From an uncultured Bacteroidota bacterium (GTDB lineage: Bacteria; Bacteroidota; Bacteroidia; Chitinophagales; Chitinophagaceae), in contig CAINUN010000079.1 of assembly GCA_903853805.1 (NCBI GenBank), positions 1 through 64,000 on the forward strand: a DNA stretch of 64,000 bases, in the 5' to 3' direction. The notes under the pieces are model-generated. The model worked only from the letters and a program-made list of their open reading frames with translations. It did no database searches and was not told where the DNA came from. Shown here piece after piece: positions 44,546 to 53,320 of the stretch. Position numbers and translations under genes: made by a program. Numbering within the stretch: position 1 is the stretch's first letter; the number at the start of each line of letters is the position of its first letter.

Positions 44546-45076
44546 ATGGCAACAACAAACTGGAACATCGATTCCACACACTCAGAAGTGCAATTCAAAG
44601 TAAAGCACATGATGATTTCAACCGTTACTGGTCAATTCAACAATTTCACGGCTACAGTTGTTACTGAAGAAAACGATTTTAGTACCGCTAAGATTGATTT
44701 CACTGCAGAGATAAGCAGCATCAGCACCAACAACGAACAAAGAGATGGTCATTTGAAATCAGGCGATTTCTTTGATGCTGAAAACCATCCTCAAATTTCT
44801 TTCAAAGGCAATGGCATGACTAAAGTTTCTGACGAAGAATATCAATTGAATGGCGAATTGACAATGCGTGGCGTTACCAAACCGGTTTCTTTAAAAGCAG
44901 AATTTGGTGGCATTGCAACAGACCCTTGGGGAATGGTGCGTGCTGGTTTTACACTCGAAGGAAAAATAAACCGTAAAGATTTCGGCGTAAGTTTTTCTGC
45001 TATTACAGAAGCAGGTCATCTTTTAGTGAGCGATGAAATACGCTTGAACATTAATGCAGAGTTTGTAAAACAATAA
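44546..45076 (+). CDS. YceI family lipid-binding-like protein
   Basis: A 176-residue beta-barrel of the YceI lipocalin-like fold, with WNIDSTHSEVQFKVKHMMIS at the N-terminus, FDAENHPQISFKG and LTMRGVTKPVSL. It lacks a signal peptide, unlike E. coli YceI, so it should stay in the cytoplasm. The family binds polyisoprenoids or similar hydrophobic molecules. It is the second gene after marR and is closed by a terminator at 45097. Confidence 0.92.
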   Translation: MATTNWNIDSTHSEVQFKVKHMMISTVTGQFNNFTATVVTEENDFSTAKIDFTAEISSISTNNEQRDGHLKSGDFFDAENHPQISFKGNGMTKVSDEEYQLNGELTMRGVTKPVSLKAEFGGIATDPWGMVRAGFTLEGKINRKDFGVSFSAITEAGHLLVSDEIRLNINAEFVKQ

Positions 45077-45096
45077 TTAATATTAAGAAAACTAAG

Positions 45097-45120
45097 AGCC
45101 ACCAATTTTGGTGGCTTTTT
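45097..45120 (+). terminator. Rho-independent terminator after yceI
   Basis: AGCCACCAA (45097-45105) pairs with TTGGTGGCT (45108-45116), followed by T residues to 45120. Confidence 0.85.
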
Positions 45121-45134
45121 GCATTCAATGAGAT

Positions 45135-45143
45135 TACTTTTGC
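45135..45143 (+). promoter_or_regulatory. Promoter -7 element of surE, next to its start codon
   Basis: TACTTTTGC matches the consensus. The ATG at 45147 follows four bases after the G, as in marR and prmA. Confidence 0.6.
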
Positions 45144-45146
45144 TTT

Positions 45147-45929
45147 ATGAATCAAGACCAACCTATTATTCTTATAACCAACGATGATGGCATTACGGCA
45201 CCGGGCATTCGCAATTTGGTGGAAGCAGTAAAAGACCTCGGTCATGTGGTGGTGGTAGCACCCGATAGTCCTCAATCGGGCATGGGTCATGCCATTACTA
45301 TTGGTGAAGTATTGCGCCTTCATAAAGTAGCTGTGATGGAAGGAGTGGAATGTTGGCAAACAAGCGGCACACCGGCAGATTGTGTCAAACTTGCAAGAGA
45401 TAAAGTGCTTCATCGAAAACCAACAATTTGCCTTAGTGGCATCAATCATGGAGCTAATAATTCCATCAATATCTTGTATTCTGGCACTATGTCGGCAGCT
45501 ATGGAAGCGGCTATTGAGGGTATACCTTCAGTAGGATTTTCGCTACTTGATTATAGTTACGATGCCGACTTTACATTAGCGAGAAAAGTGGTGCGAACAA
45601 TAACAAAGCAATTGCTGAAAGTACAAATGCCAGAGCATACTTTGTTCAACGTAAACATTCCAAAAGGAGAAGAAAAAGATTTTAAGGGTATTAAATTTTG
45701 TAGACAAGCACATGCAAAATGGCAAGAAGAATTTGACGAACGCACCGACCCTCGTGGCGAAAAATATTATTGGATGACTGGCAAATTCCTCAATTTGGAT
45801 GAAGGTAGTGACACAGATGTAGCAGCATTGAAAGATGGATTTGCTTCTATTGTTCCGGTGAAATTTGACTTAACTGATTACAAAATGAAGCTAAGATTGG
45901 AAGTTGAGTGGAAAGGAATGAGCATTTGA
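45147..45929 (+). CDS. surE: 5'-nucleotidase SurE
   Basis: A 260-residue metal-dependent nucleotidase. The N-terminal acidic cluster ILITNDDGITAPGI binds the divalent metal; APDSPQSGMGHAIT and SGINHGANNSINILYSGTMS are the other conserved motifs. It dephosphorylates nucleoside 5'- and 3'-monophosphates in the cytoplasm and is linked to stationary-phase survival. It stands 49 bp before purM, which has its own promoter element. Confidence 0.95.
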   Translation: MNQDQPIILITNDDGITAPGIRNLVEAVKDLGHVVVVAPDSPQSGMGHAITIGEVLRLHKVAVMEGVECWQTSGTPADCVKLARDKVLHRKPTICLSGINHGANNSINILYSGTMSAAMEAAIEGIPSVGFSLLDYSYDADFTLARKVVRTITKQLLKVQMPEHTLFNVNIPKGEEKDFKGIKFCRQAHAKWQEEFDERTDPRGEKYYWMTGKFLNLDEGSDTDVAALKDGFASIVPVKFDLTDYKMKLRLEVEWKGMSI

Positions 45930-45953
45930 GTTTTAGCAATAATCTCATGTTGT

Positions 45954-45962
45954 TATCTTTGC
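45954..45962 (+). promoter_or_regulatory. Promoter -7 element of purM
   Basis: TATCTTTGC matches TAnnTTTGC and lies 16 bp before the purM ATG. Confidence 0.6.
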
Positions 45963-45978
45963 GGCTCATTCTCATTTC

Positions 45979-47151
45979 ATGACCGACAACAACCGCTATA
46001 ACCTTCGAGGAGTTTCTGCTAAAAAAGAAGACGTTCATAAAGCCATTTCAAAATTGGATAAAGGGCTATTCCCGAATGCATTCTGCAAAATTTATCCTGA
46101 TTTTTGGGGCAACGACGATGCTTTTTGCAACCTGATGCATGCAGATGGTGCAGGCACAAAATCGGTTCTCGCTTATCTTTATTGGAAAGAAACAGGTGAC
46201 CTCAGTGTGTGGAAAGGAATTGCGATTGACGCCATTGTAATGAATATTGACGACCTACTTTGTGTAGGAGCAACTGGGCCTTTTACTTATTCATCTACTA
46301 TTGGAAGAAACAAGAATTTAATTCCAGGAGAAATTATTTCAGAACTCATTAATGGAAGTCAAGAATACTTTGAAACACTTAATCAATATGGGATTGAAGT
46401 CAACTTTTTAGGCGGTGAAACAGCAGATGTTGGCGATGTGGTAAGAACAGTCATAGTTGATGGAACAATGGCTTGCAGAATGAGAAGAGACAAACTGGTA
46501 ACAACCGAAAAAATGATTGCAGGAGATGTAGTGGTGAGCCTTGCAAGCTACGGTCAAGCAAGCTATGAAACCGAATACAATAGTGGAATGGGTAGCAATG
46601 GCTTAACAAGTGCACGCCATGAAATGTTGCATAAAGATTATGCAAAGCAATATCCTGAAAGCGTTGACCCAAATCTACCAAGTGAAGTTGTTTACAATGG
46701 AAAATATCATTTGACAGACGCAACTACTACGCCTTTAAACATAGGCAAACTCATCCTATCCCCTACTCGCACTTATGCACCTGTTATCTTAAAGGTTTTA
46801 GAAAAACATTTCAATGCCATCCACGGCATTATACATTGCAGCGGTGGCGGACAAAGTAAGGTACTTCATTATTTGCCTAAAGCTTTGAAAGTGGTAAAAA
46901 ACAATCTTTTGCCAATCCCTCCTTTATTCAATATGATTCAAGAAGCCGCTGGAACAGATTGGAAAGAAATGTATCAGGTGTTTAACATGGGACAACGACT
47001 TGAAATATATACTGATACAGAAACTGCAAAGTCAATTATTGAAATTGCATCGACATTCAATATTGAGGCTTGTATATCTGGGTATGTTGCTGACTCAATG
47101 GTAAAAGAAGTAGTTATAGAATCGGATACAGGAAGCTTTATTTATCAATAA
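45979..47151 (+). CDS. purM: Phosphoribosylformylglycinamidine cyclo-ligase
   Basis: A 390-residue AIR synthetase of the purine pathway, closing the imidazole ring with ATP. Motifs are MHADGAGTKSVLAYLYW, MNIDDLLCVGA, FLGGETADVGDVV and HCSGGGQSKVLHYLP. The order matches the PurM/SelD superfamily. It is about 40 residues longer than E. coli PurM, as in several Bacteroidota. A terminator follows at 47181. No other purine gene is nearby. Confidence 0.93.
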   Translation: MTDNNRYNLRGVSAKKEDVHKAISKLDKGLFPNAFCKIYPDFWGNDDAFCNLMHADGAGTKSVLAYLYWKETGDLSVWKGIAIDAIVMNIDDLLCVGATGPFTYSSTIGRNKNLIPGEIISELINGSQEYFETLNQYGIEVNFLGGETADVGDVVRTVIVDGTMACRMRRDKLVTTEKMIAGDVVVSLASYGQASYETEYNSGMGSNGLTSARHEMLHKDYAKQYPESVDPNLPSEVVYNGKYHLTDATTTPLNIGKLILSPTRTYAPVILKVLEKHFNAIHGIIHCSGGGQSKVLHYLPKALKVVKNNLLPIPPLFNMIQEAAGTDWKEMYQVFNMGQRLEIYTDTETAKSIIEIASTFNIEACISGYVADSMVKEVVIESDTGSFIYQ

Positions 47152-47180
47152 AATTCTCTTAGAAATATTGAGAAAATAAA

Positions 47181-47208
47181 AAGCCAGGGAAGAATCCCCG
47201 GCTTTTTT
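47181..47208 (+). terminator. Rho-independent terminator after purM
   Basis: A 10-bp stem with one mismatch (AAGCCAGGGA with TCCCCGGCTT, 4-nt loop) is followed by T residues. It lies 30 bp after the purM stop. Confidence 0.8.
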
Positions 47209-47296
47209 AATAAACCTTATTAACAACTATGAGTTATACAAAAATACTAAAAAAATCATTCCACCAAATTATTTTGAAAAGGAAATATCTATTGGG

Positions 47297-48715
47297 CTAT
47301 TGCTTCATTACTTTTCCAGAACCTATAAGGCTTCCATTGTCAGAAATAATGTTGACAAAATAAATCCCTAAAGGCTTTCCACTTAAATTAATTGTAGCCC
47401 TTCCTTCAACTTGATTGGTTAAAATTAATTTTCCAAAGGCGTCATATACTTCACACATAAATTTCCCTTTCAAGTTTTTCAATTCAATTGTCAATTCTTC
47501 TTTTATTGGATTAGGAAAGAAACTTACTAAGGCTAGTTTAGTGTTTTCATCTCCTACAGATAGATCAGTGTATTCTTGATAAAAGAAATAGTGTTTTTGA
47601 GAAAGTTGTGGCGTTCCTGTAGAATAGGAATAATATTCTCTTAGTGTTGGATTATTGTAATTGTTGTAAGTGAAAGCATAAACATCTATAGTATCATAAA
47701 TAGCAAGTGAAGAATTCCACTTACCTATAGTTAGCGTATCCATTAGATTTTGAGGATTTAGATGACGGAATGTAAATCCGTCTTTCCCCCAAACTGCTCC
47801 ATTTCTTAACCAAGACCAATTTTTTGTAGCATAATCGAAATTTGCAGAATAAGCCATTGAATCTCTACTATATAGTGCCAAACCTGATCCTTGATTTTGA
47901 GAAAATACAATTGTTTTCACTTTTTTGTCTGGGTAAAAAGTGAAGTCAGCTTTTAATACTCCAATCCAAATTGAACCAGTAAAATAATAGAAAATAGTCT
48001 GTGTTTCATTCCCAGATAAATCAAACACATGTTCTATAGAAACTGAAGGTGTCCAATCACCCAAATCGTAGCTAAAAATAGTATCGTGTAATACGTAACC
48101 TTGGCTATTGTAAACAAACACTCGTTTTTCTGATGAATCAAATTGATTTGTGTTGTAGTTGATTCGATAAGTCCACATAGTTGTAAGCTTATTGTTGGCA
48201 TTATATTCATTAATAATTCTAAAAGTATCCTGATTGTAAGTATCCCAACTTTCAAAAGTGTTTATCTGACCATTACTGAAAGTTGCATAGTTCTTAGTAT
48301 TAGCAACTAAATTTTGGTTTTGTTGATCGAGACCATACATCAGCATTGTATCTGCACTTACACCTAATCTTGAATAATTATTAGTATCAGATCCAAACAC
48401 AATCATTGGTGGGTAATAAGTAATGAAATCAGTTGAACCATTTATAAATTTAGACCCATTATAACCTGTATAAATAAACTTGTTAGTATCCAACAAATAT
48501 GGAGTTGATTGAAGGGAGTCATAAGAGCTCTCCGCAATTAGCCGTTGCTTTATAACGGTTGTTTTATTAGCATACTGAATTTGGTTTTTAGATGAATGGT
48601 CAAGAATCTCGTTTCTAAGTTTGGCAAGACTTACAGTCTTTCCATTAATTGAGATTATTTGTGCATTTGCAACTAAACAAAAGGAGAGAAATGCCAGAGT
48701 TAAAATATGTTTCAT
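47297..48715 (-). CDS. Secreted protein with T9SS type A tail, no known domain
   Basis: A 472-residue exported protein with a signal peptide ending near VANAQ. The middle about 330 residues contain repeated YD/YN-rich beta segments (KTVVFVYNSQGYVLHDTI-like phrases, RVFVYNSQGY, MAYSANFDYATKNW) of a kind seen in YD-repeat-like or DUF-type surface proteins, without a catalytic motif. The final about 75 residues (FFPNPIKEELTIEL to SGKVMKQ) are a type A T9SS sorting domain. It converges with purM. Confidence 0.78.
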   Translation of the reverse strand: MKHILTLAFLSFCLVANAQIISINGKTVSLAKLRNEILDHSSKNQIQYANKTTVIKQRLIAESSYDSLQSTPYLLDTNKFIYTGYNGSKFINGSTDFITYYPPMIVFGSDTNNYSRLGVSADTMLMYGLDQQNQNLVANTKNYATFSNGQINTFESWDTYNQDTFRIINEYNANNKLTTMWTYRINYNTNQFDSSEKRVFVYNSQGYVLHDTIFSYDLGDWTPSVSIEHVFDLSGNETQTIFYYFTGSIWIGVLKADFTFYPDKKVKTIVFSQNQGSGLALYSRDSMAYSANFDYATKNWSWLRNGAVWGKDGFTFRHLNPQNLMDTLTIGKWNSSLAIYDTIDVYAFTYNNYNNPTLREYYSYSTGTPQLSQKHYFFYQEYTDLSVGDENTKLALVSFFPNPIKEELTIELKNLKGKFMCEVYDAFGKLILTNQVEGRATINLSGKPLGIYFVNIISDNGSLIGSGKVMKQ

Positions 48716-48813
48716 AAATTTTGGTGTTTGTATTACAAAGAAAGACGATTATCTACCAAAGGTTGGGCAGATATCCGTCTTTAATTGTAAAAGTTTTACT
48801 AAAAGTGCTCGAA

Positions 48814-49314
48814 CTACTTTGCAGAATCGTCAGCAGTAGGACCATACATTCCGGGAAGCTTTACGTTAAGCAAACGAAGGTATACCGTTAATTGCCCTCT
48901 ATGATGATACCAATGGTTTAAACACCAAGTGCGCACAACTGCAGCTTTGGGCATTGTAAAATAAATTTGATCACCATTGCGCATGGTCCATGGTTTATTA
49001 AATTCCTCTTCAGCAACATTGGATAAAATAACTTTTGCTTTTTCAACTAGATCATCATGTAATGCAAGAATTTCTGCAGTAGAAGTGATCACTTTGGGGG
49101 AATAATCACCCTTTGAAAAATCAAGCTCATCATTTGTTAAGCATTCTTTCCACCATCCCGAAATTTCGGCAACGTGCGTTGCTAACCTTTCAAGACTCAT
49201 TGATTTTTCGTGGGGTTTGAAGTCTGCTTTTTCAAAAGGGACTACTTCTAATAATTTTCGGGTGCTAGATGCTTCATGTAAAAATTCTGCAAGAAGTGCT
49301 TCACTTAATTTCAT
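48814..49314 (-). CDS. DinB family metal-binding protein
   Basis: A 166-residue four-helix-bundle protein of the DinB/YfiT type. The probable metal-binding histidines lie in LATHVAEISGWW and in CLNHWYHHRGQLTVYLR. The family includes thiol-dependent S-transferases and DNA-damage-induced proteins; which applies here is unknown. A promoter element on the minus strand lies 24 bp upstream. Confidence 0.9.
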   Translation of the reverse strand: MKLSEALLAEFLHEASSTRKLLEVVPFEKADFKPHEKSMSLERLATHVAEISGWWKECLTNDELDFSKGDYSPKVITSTAEILALHDDLVEKAKVILSNVAEEEFNKPWTMRNGDQIYFTMPKAAVVRTWCLNHWYHHRGQLTVYLRLLNVKLPGMYGPTADDSAK

Positions 49315-49338
49315 TTTTGATTATTTATTTTAAAAAAA

Positions 49339-49346
49339 CAAACTTA
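49339..49346 (-). promoter_or_regulatory. Promoter -7 element of the DinB gene
   Basis: On the minus strand this reads TAAGTTTG, 24 bp before the ATG at 49314. Confidence 0.5.
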
Positions 49347-49469
49347 GCTTTTAAACAAACAGTAGTTTATAGGTTTTTTATTGGTTCCTATTTAATAGTT
49401 TTATGCCAACCATACTATATTAGGCAGCTTAAAATTCTAAAAACTAATTTGTAACCGAATATTGGCAAG

Positions 49470-50180
49470 CTACTTTACTTCCGCCTCAAACACTTCAGCA
49501 AACTTTTCTTTCAAAACCTGCTTCACTTCCGCTTCATCAATCTTGCTGCCCAATTCTTTTTGCATTGAAGTAACCGATTTATCAGTGATGCCACACGGAA
49601 CTATGTAGTCGAAATACTTCATGTCGGTATTTAGATTCAATGCCCAACCATGAATCGTTACCCAACGACTACACTTCACACCCATGGCACATATTTTTCT
49701 TGCTTTAGAAGGAATATGCGGATCGAGCCAAACACCGGTAGCCCCTTCAAGTCTGTTGCCAACAATGCCCCAATGAGCTATTGTGCGAATAATCACTTCC
49801 TCTAGGCAACGCATATACCTGCCCAAATCCGTAAAAAACAATTCGAGGTCGAGGATAGGATAACCAACAATTTGTCCAGGACCATGGTAAGTAATATCAC
49901 CACCTCTGTTCGTTTTATAAAATGAAATGTTAAGTTCTTTCAGTCGGGCATCATTCAACAATAGGTTTTCCATCACCCCACTTTTGCCTAAAGTGTAGAC
50001 ATGAGGATGTGTGCAAAACAACAAATGATGCGTAGAAGTTTCAGTGATATTATGTTGGTCTCCTGCTGCATATTTAGCAGCCTTAAGGTCCAGGTTTTTT
50101 TTCATCAAAGCCTCTTGGTAATTCCAGGCTTCGCCATATTCTATATTGCCAAGGTCTTCGAAATAAACGGTATTCATCAT
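49470..50180 (-). CDS. lipB: Octanoyl-[acyl carrier protein]:protein N-octanoyltransferase
   Basis: A 236-residue enzyme transferring octanoate from ACP to lipoyl domains. The conserved motifs are RGGDITYHGPGQIVGYPI and GVKCSRWVTIHGWALNLN, with the catalytic cysteine in the late IVPCGI segment and the paired lysine in GVKC. It supplies lipoate for 2-oxoacid dehydrogenases such as the E1-containing complex at 11.2 kb. Two ATGs (50180, 50177) are equally possible; the promoter element lies two to five bases away. Confidence 0.94.
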   Translation of the reverse strand: MMNTVYFEDLGNIEYGEAWNYQEALMKKNLDLKAAKYAAGDQHNITETSTHHLLFCTHPHVYTLGKSGVMENLLLNDARLKELNISFYKTNRGGDITYHGPGQIVGYPILDLELFFTDLGRYMRCLEEVIIRTIAHWGIVGNRLEGATGVWLDPHIPSKARKICAMGVKCSRWVTIHGWALNLNTDMKYFDYIVPCGITDKSVTSMQKELGSKIDEAEVKQVLKEKFAEVFEAEVK

Positions 50181-50182
50181 GC

Positions 50183-50190
50183 CAAAAATA
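50183..50190 (-). promoter_or_regulatory. Promoter -7 element of lipB, touching the start codon
   Basis: On the minus strand this reads TATTTTTG, then GC, then ATGATG. A normal start site would fall on the start codons, implying a leaderless mRNA beginning at or near the second ATG. Confidence 0.45.
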
Positions 50191-50261
50191 GGGGAAGCCG
50201 TCTAGTTTTCTATTTGGTTTTTCTTAAATGCTGATTGGCTTTTTTTTAACGCTCAATCTGC

Positions 50262-50269
50262 TACATTTG
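50262..50269 (+). promoter_or_regulatory. Promoter -7 element of the S41 protease gene
   Basis: TACATTTG fits TAnnTTTG and lies 30 bp before ATG 50300. It excludes the earlier in-frame ATG at 50228 as start. Confidence 0.55.
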
Positions 50270-50299
50270 TTCCAATTGATTTTAACCAATAGAACAAGT

Positions 50300-52507
50300 A
50301 TGTTTCAATTCATGAAGAATAAAATTCTGATTCCCCTTTTTATTGTTGGAGCGCTTGCAGCGTTCTTTTCATTTCGCCTAGTTGAAGGCAGCAATGATGG
50401 GGGCGACCGCAAGAAAAAAGTATTGGAAACAGTCATGAAAACCATCCATGATGAGCACTTTGCTCCTAGAGCCTTGGATGATTCTTTTTCCACAAGAATT
50501 TATCATCGAGTAATTGAAAGCCTAGATTACGGCAAGCGTTTTTTCACACAAAAAGACATGGAAGCTTTAGATAAACATGAGTTTACGCTCGATGACGAAA
50601 TCAAAGCAGACAATTTCGATTTCTTTAACCAAATCAATGAACTATTCACCAAGCGCATCAACGATGCAGAGGTTATGTATAAGGAAATCCTTTCTAAACC
50701 ATTCAGCTTTAATGGTAATGACTCCATTATTCTTTCTGGCGAACGGCTTACTTTTCCAAAAGATGACAATGGACTCAAACAACGTTGGACTGAATACCTA
50801 AAATATGCTACACTTTCTAAGTTTGTGGATTTGAAAAAAGAACAAGAAAAGAGAAGTGAGAACAAAGACAAGAAAGCCGACACAGTGGCTATAAAATCTG
50901 AGGTTCAATTAGAAAAAGAAGCCCGCGAAAGTGTTACCAAAAACCAAGAATTGTTCTTTAAGCGCTTACGCAAAATAAAAGACGATGACCGTTTTGCTAT
51001 TTACATCAACGCCATTACCCAATCTGAAGACCCACACACAGATTATTTACCTCCAAAAGACAAGCAGCGTTTCGACGAAGCTATGAGTGGTTCATTCTTT
51101 GGTATTGGCGCACAGCTAAAAGAAGAAGAAGGAAAGATAAAAATCATTGCTGTATTGCCCGGCACTCCTGCCAAAAAACAAGGGCAGTTGAAAGCAGGCG
51201 ATGAAATTCAAAAAGTAGCGCAAGGCAGCGACGAACCTGTTGATGTTGCCGGATGGGATATTGATGATGTAGTACAAAAAATAAGAGGTAAAAAAGGTAC
51301 GGAAGTTCGCCTTACTGTGAAGCACTTAGATGCATCAACACAAGTTATTCCAATCATTCGAGATGCGGTGCAAATGGAAGAAACCTTTGCAAAATCAGTT
51401 ATCATCAAAGCCAAAGAAGGCAATATGGGCTACATCTATTTGCCTGAATTTTATGCCGACTTTAACCGCAGTGGAAATGGTCGTCGTTGTTTTATTGACG
51501 TGGCTATTGAAGTAGAAAAACTTAATAAATCAGGAGTGAAAGGTATCATTCTCGACTTACGTGGGAACGGTGGAGGTTCATTGGAAGACGTAGTGCAAAT
51601 GGGCGGATTGTTTATTGATAAAGGTCCGATGGTGCAAGTAAAAAGTAGTGGTGAAAATGCAATGCACATGGATGATGAACGTTCGGGCACGCTTTATGAT
51701 GGTCCACTCGTGATTATGGTAAATCAAGGAAGTGCTTCGGCTTCCGAAATCTTAGCTGCCGCTATGCAAGATTATAAACGTGCTGTGATTGTGGGCACAC
51801 CAACTTTTGGGAAAGGAACTGTTCAACGTTTAGTTTCTTTAGATGATAAATATGCACGTAGCAACCCTATTGATGCAATTGCTGACGCAGCCACTTTAAA
51901 TGGATCCGACAATAAATCGCCAATTGGAAGTATAAAAATAACCTTCCAAAAGTTTTATCGCATCAATGGTGGCAGCACTCAATTGAAAGGAGTGACACCT
52001 GACATTAGTCTACCCGACCCTTATTCTGAAATTGATATGGGCGAGCGCCGCGATAAAGCTGCTTTACAATGGGATGAAATTCCAGCTGCCAATTATGAAA
52101 CTGCCCCACAAGCAGTAAGTGCCGCACCTTTGGCAGACTTAAGCAAGAAGCGTATAGCATCCAATCCTTCATTCAAACTTATTCAAGAAAATGCACAGAA
52201 AATAAAAGCAAGGGAAGACGACAATGCTTCTTCCTTAAATGAAATAGCCTTCCGTAAGTCAATTGACGAATTGAATGCTACTTCTAAAAAAATGGAAGAG
52301 ATTGAAAAGAAAGGCAATCCACTTCAAATCATCAATGTAAAGGAAGACCTTGAAACTATTAATCAAGACAGTTCAAGAATTTCTAAAAATGCCGATTGGA
52401 TAAAGAACCTGCAAAAAGACATTTATCTTTCCGAAACTGTAAATATTCTCAGCGATTTATATAAGCTGCAACCCCGGGTAAATATTTCCGGAGACATCAA
52501 AAAATAA
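50300..52507 (+). CDS. C-terminal processing protease, S41 family (Prc/Ctp-like)
   Basis: A 735-residue periplasmic serine protease anchored or exported by an N-terminal hydrophobic segment (ILIPLFIVGALAAFFSF). An N-terminal about 180-residue domain precedes a PDZ domain (LKEEEGKIKIIAVLPGTPAKK). The S41 catalytic dyad is S480 (QGSASASEIL) and K505 (TFGKGTVQ), 25 residues apart as in E. coli Prc. A helical C-terminal domain (DUF3340-like) ends the protein. It trims C-termini of periplasmic substrates. A strong terminator overlaps the region after the stop. Confidence 0.93.
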   Translation: MFQFMKNKILIPLFIVGALAAFFSFRLVEGSNDGGDRKKKVLETVMKTIHDEHFAPRALDDSFSTRIYHRVIESLDYGKRFFTQKDMEALDKHEFTLDDEIKADNFDFFNQINELFTKRINDAEVMYKEILSKPFSFNGNDSIILSGERLTFPKDDNGLKQRWTEYLKYATLSKFVDLKKEQEKRSENKDKKADTVAIKSEVQLEKEARESVTKNQELFFKRLRKIKDDDRFAIYINAITQSEDPHTDYLPPKDKQRFDEAMSGSFFGIGAQLKEEEGKIKIIAVLPGTPAKKQGQLKAGDEIQKVAQGSDEPVDVAGWDIDDVVQKIRGKKGTEVRLTVKHLDASTQVIPIIRDAVQMEETFAKSVIIKAKEGNMGYIYLPEFYADFNRSGNGRRCFIDVAIEVEKLNKSGVKGIILDLRGNGGGSLEDVVQMGGLFIDKGPMVQVKSSGENAMHMDDERSGTLYDGPLVIMVNQGSASASEILAAAMQDYKRAVIVGTPTFGKGTVQRLVSLDDKYARSNPIDAIADAATLNGSDNKSPIGSIKITFQKFYRINGGSTQLKGVTPDISLPDPYSEIDMGERRDKAALQWDEIPAANYETAPQAVSAAPLADLSKKRIASNPSFKLIQENAQKIKAREDDNASSLNEIAFRKSIDELNATSKKMEEIEKKGNPLQIINVKEDLETINQDSSRISKNADWIKNLQKDIYLSETVNILSDLYKLQPRVNISGDIKK

Positions 52508-52540
52508 ATAAAAAGCCCCGCGATAGTGGGGCTTTTTATT
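52507..52540 (+). terminator. Rho-independent terminator after the S41 protease
   Basis: A 14-bp stem built around AAAAAGCCCC and GGGGCTTTTT (52507-52519 with 52528-52540, 8-nt loop) begins at the stop codon. Confidence 0.88.
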
Positions 52541-52628
52541 TATCTAAGTTTATAATTAGCATCATTACCTATAAAAACTTAGTAGCCTTTTTGTTTTAAT
52601 TTTATTCACTTAAGTCAAATGATTCAAC

Positions 52629-53276
52629 ATGAAAAACAAACAATTGCTGCTCACCTTTCTTGGCTTTCTCCTTTTTCAAATTTCTTATGCACAATCATTC
52701 ACCGTTTGCAACTTAAGAGAGAACATAGTATATGTGGGCATTCCTAACCCAATAGAGGTAACAGTAGAAAACACTGACAACAAAGACATTTTGCTCACAT
52801 CAAAAGATGCTACGCTTACCAAACAAGTTAATGGAACATATGATCTTGATGTTTCAAAAACAGGTAAGTTATCCTTAGTTGTTTGGAAGAAAAACAAAAA
52901 AGGCAAGTTAGATTCGTTGGGAAATGCTTTGTTTAGAGCTCATTCCATTCCTGAACCTATAGCTAAAGTATCGGGGATTCATTTTGGAGAAATAAAAAAG
53001 TCTGTGTTGACTGCAAGCAATGGGATAATAGTTTTGATAGAAGGAATGGATCTTGAAAGTAAATCTATAGTCACATCCTACAATTGTATCATCATCTACA
53101 AAAACGGAAATACCAAACTTTTCCCTTCAAATGATGCTTTGTTTACTGAGAATATAAAAATGGAGTTTTCTTTTCTGCAACCTAGCGAACAAGTTTTGTT
53201 CTGCAACATAAAATGTGTTGGTCCTGATGGCAAAGAAAGAAATATTGAGCCAATCGAATTGACCATTTCAAAATAA
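52629..53276 (+). CDS. Exported GldM C-terminal-domain-like protein
   Basis: A 215-residue protein with a signal peptide ending at QISYAQ. The phrases ENIVYVGIPNPIEVTVEN, FRAHSIPEPIAKVSGIHFGE and CVGPDGKERNIEPIELTISK follow the pattern of the C-terminal half of GldM, the periplasmic rod of the T9SS motor. It lacks GldM's N-terminal membrane helix and middle domains. It could be a stand-alone paralogue that contacts T9SS parts, or a domain reused elsewhere. No gldK-L-N cluster is in the window. The similarity is by eye and needs a profile search. Confidence 0.6.
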   Translation: MKNKQLLLTFLGFLLFQISYAQSFTVCNLRENIVYVGIPNPIEVTVENTDNKDILLTSKDATLTKQVNGTYDLDVSKTGKLSLVVWKKNKKGKLDSLGNALFRAHSIPEPIAKVSGIHFGEIKKSVLTASNGIIVLIEGMDLESKSIVTSYNCIIIYKNGNTKLFPSNDALFTENIKMEFSFLQPSEQVLFCNIKCVGPDGKERNIEPIELTISK

Positions 53277-53277
53277 T

Positions 53278-53303
53278 AAAGCCCCGCTTACGCGAGGCTT
53301 TTG
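53278..53303 (+). terminator. Terminator after the GldM-like gene
   Basis: AAAGCC-C-CGC pairs with GCG-A-GGCTTT across TTAC, with one internal mismatch, directly after the stop codon. The T-run is short. Confidence 0.6.
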
Positions 53304-53320
53304 TCTTCCTTTATTTCTTT

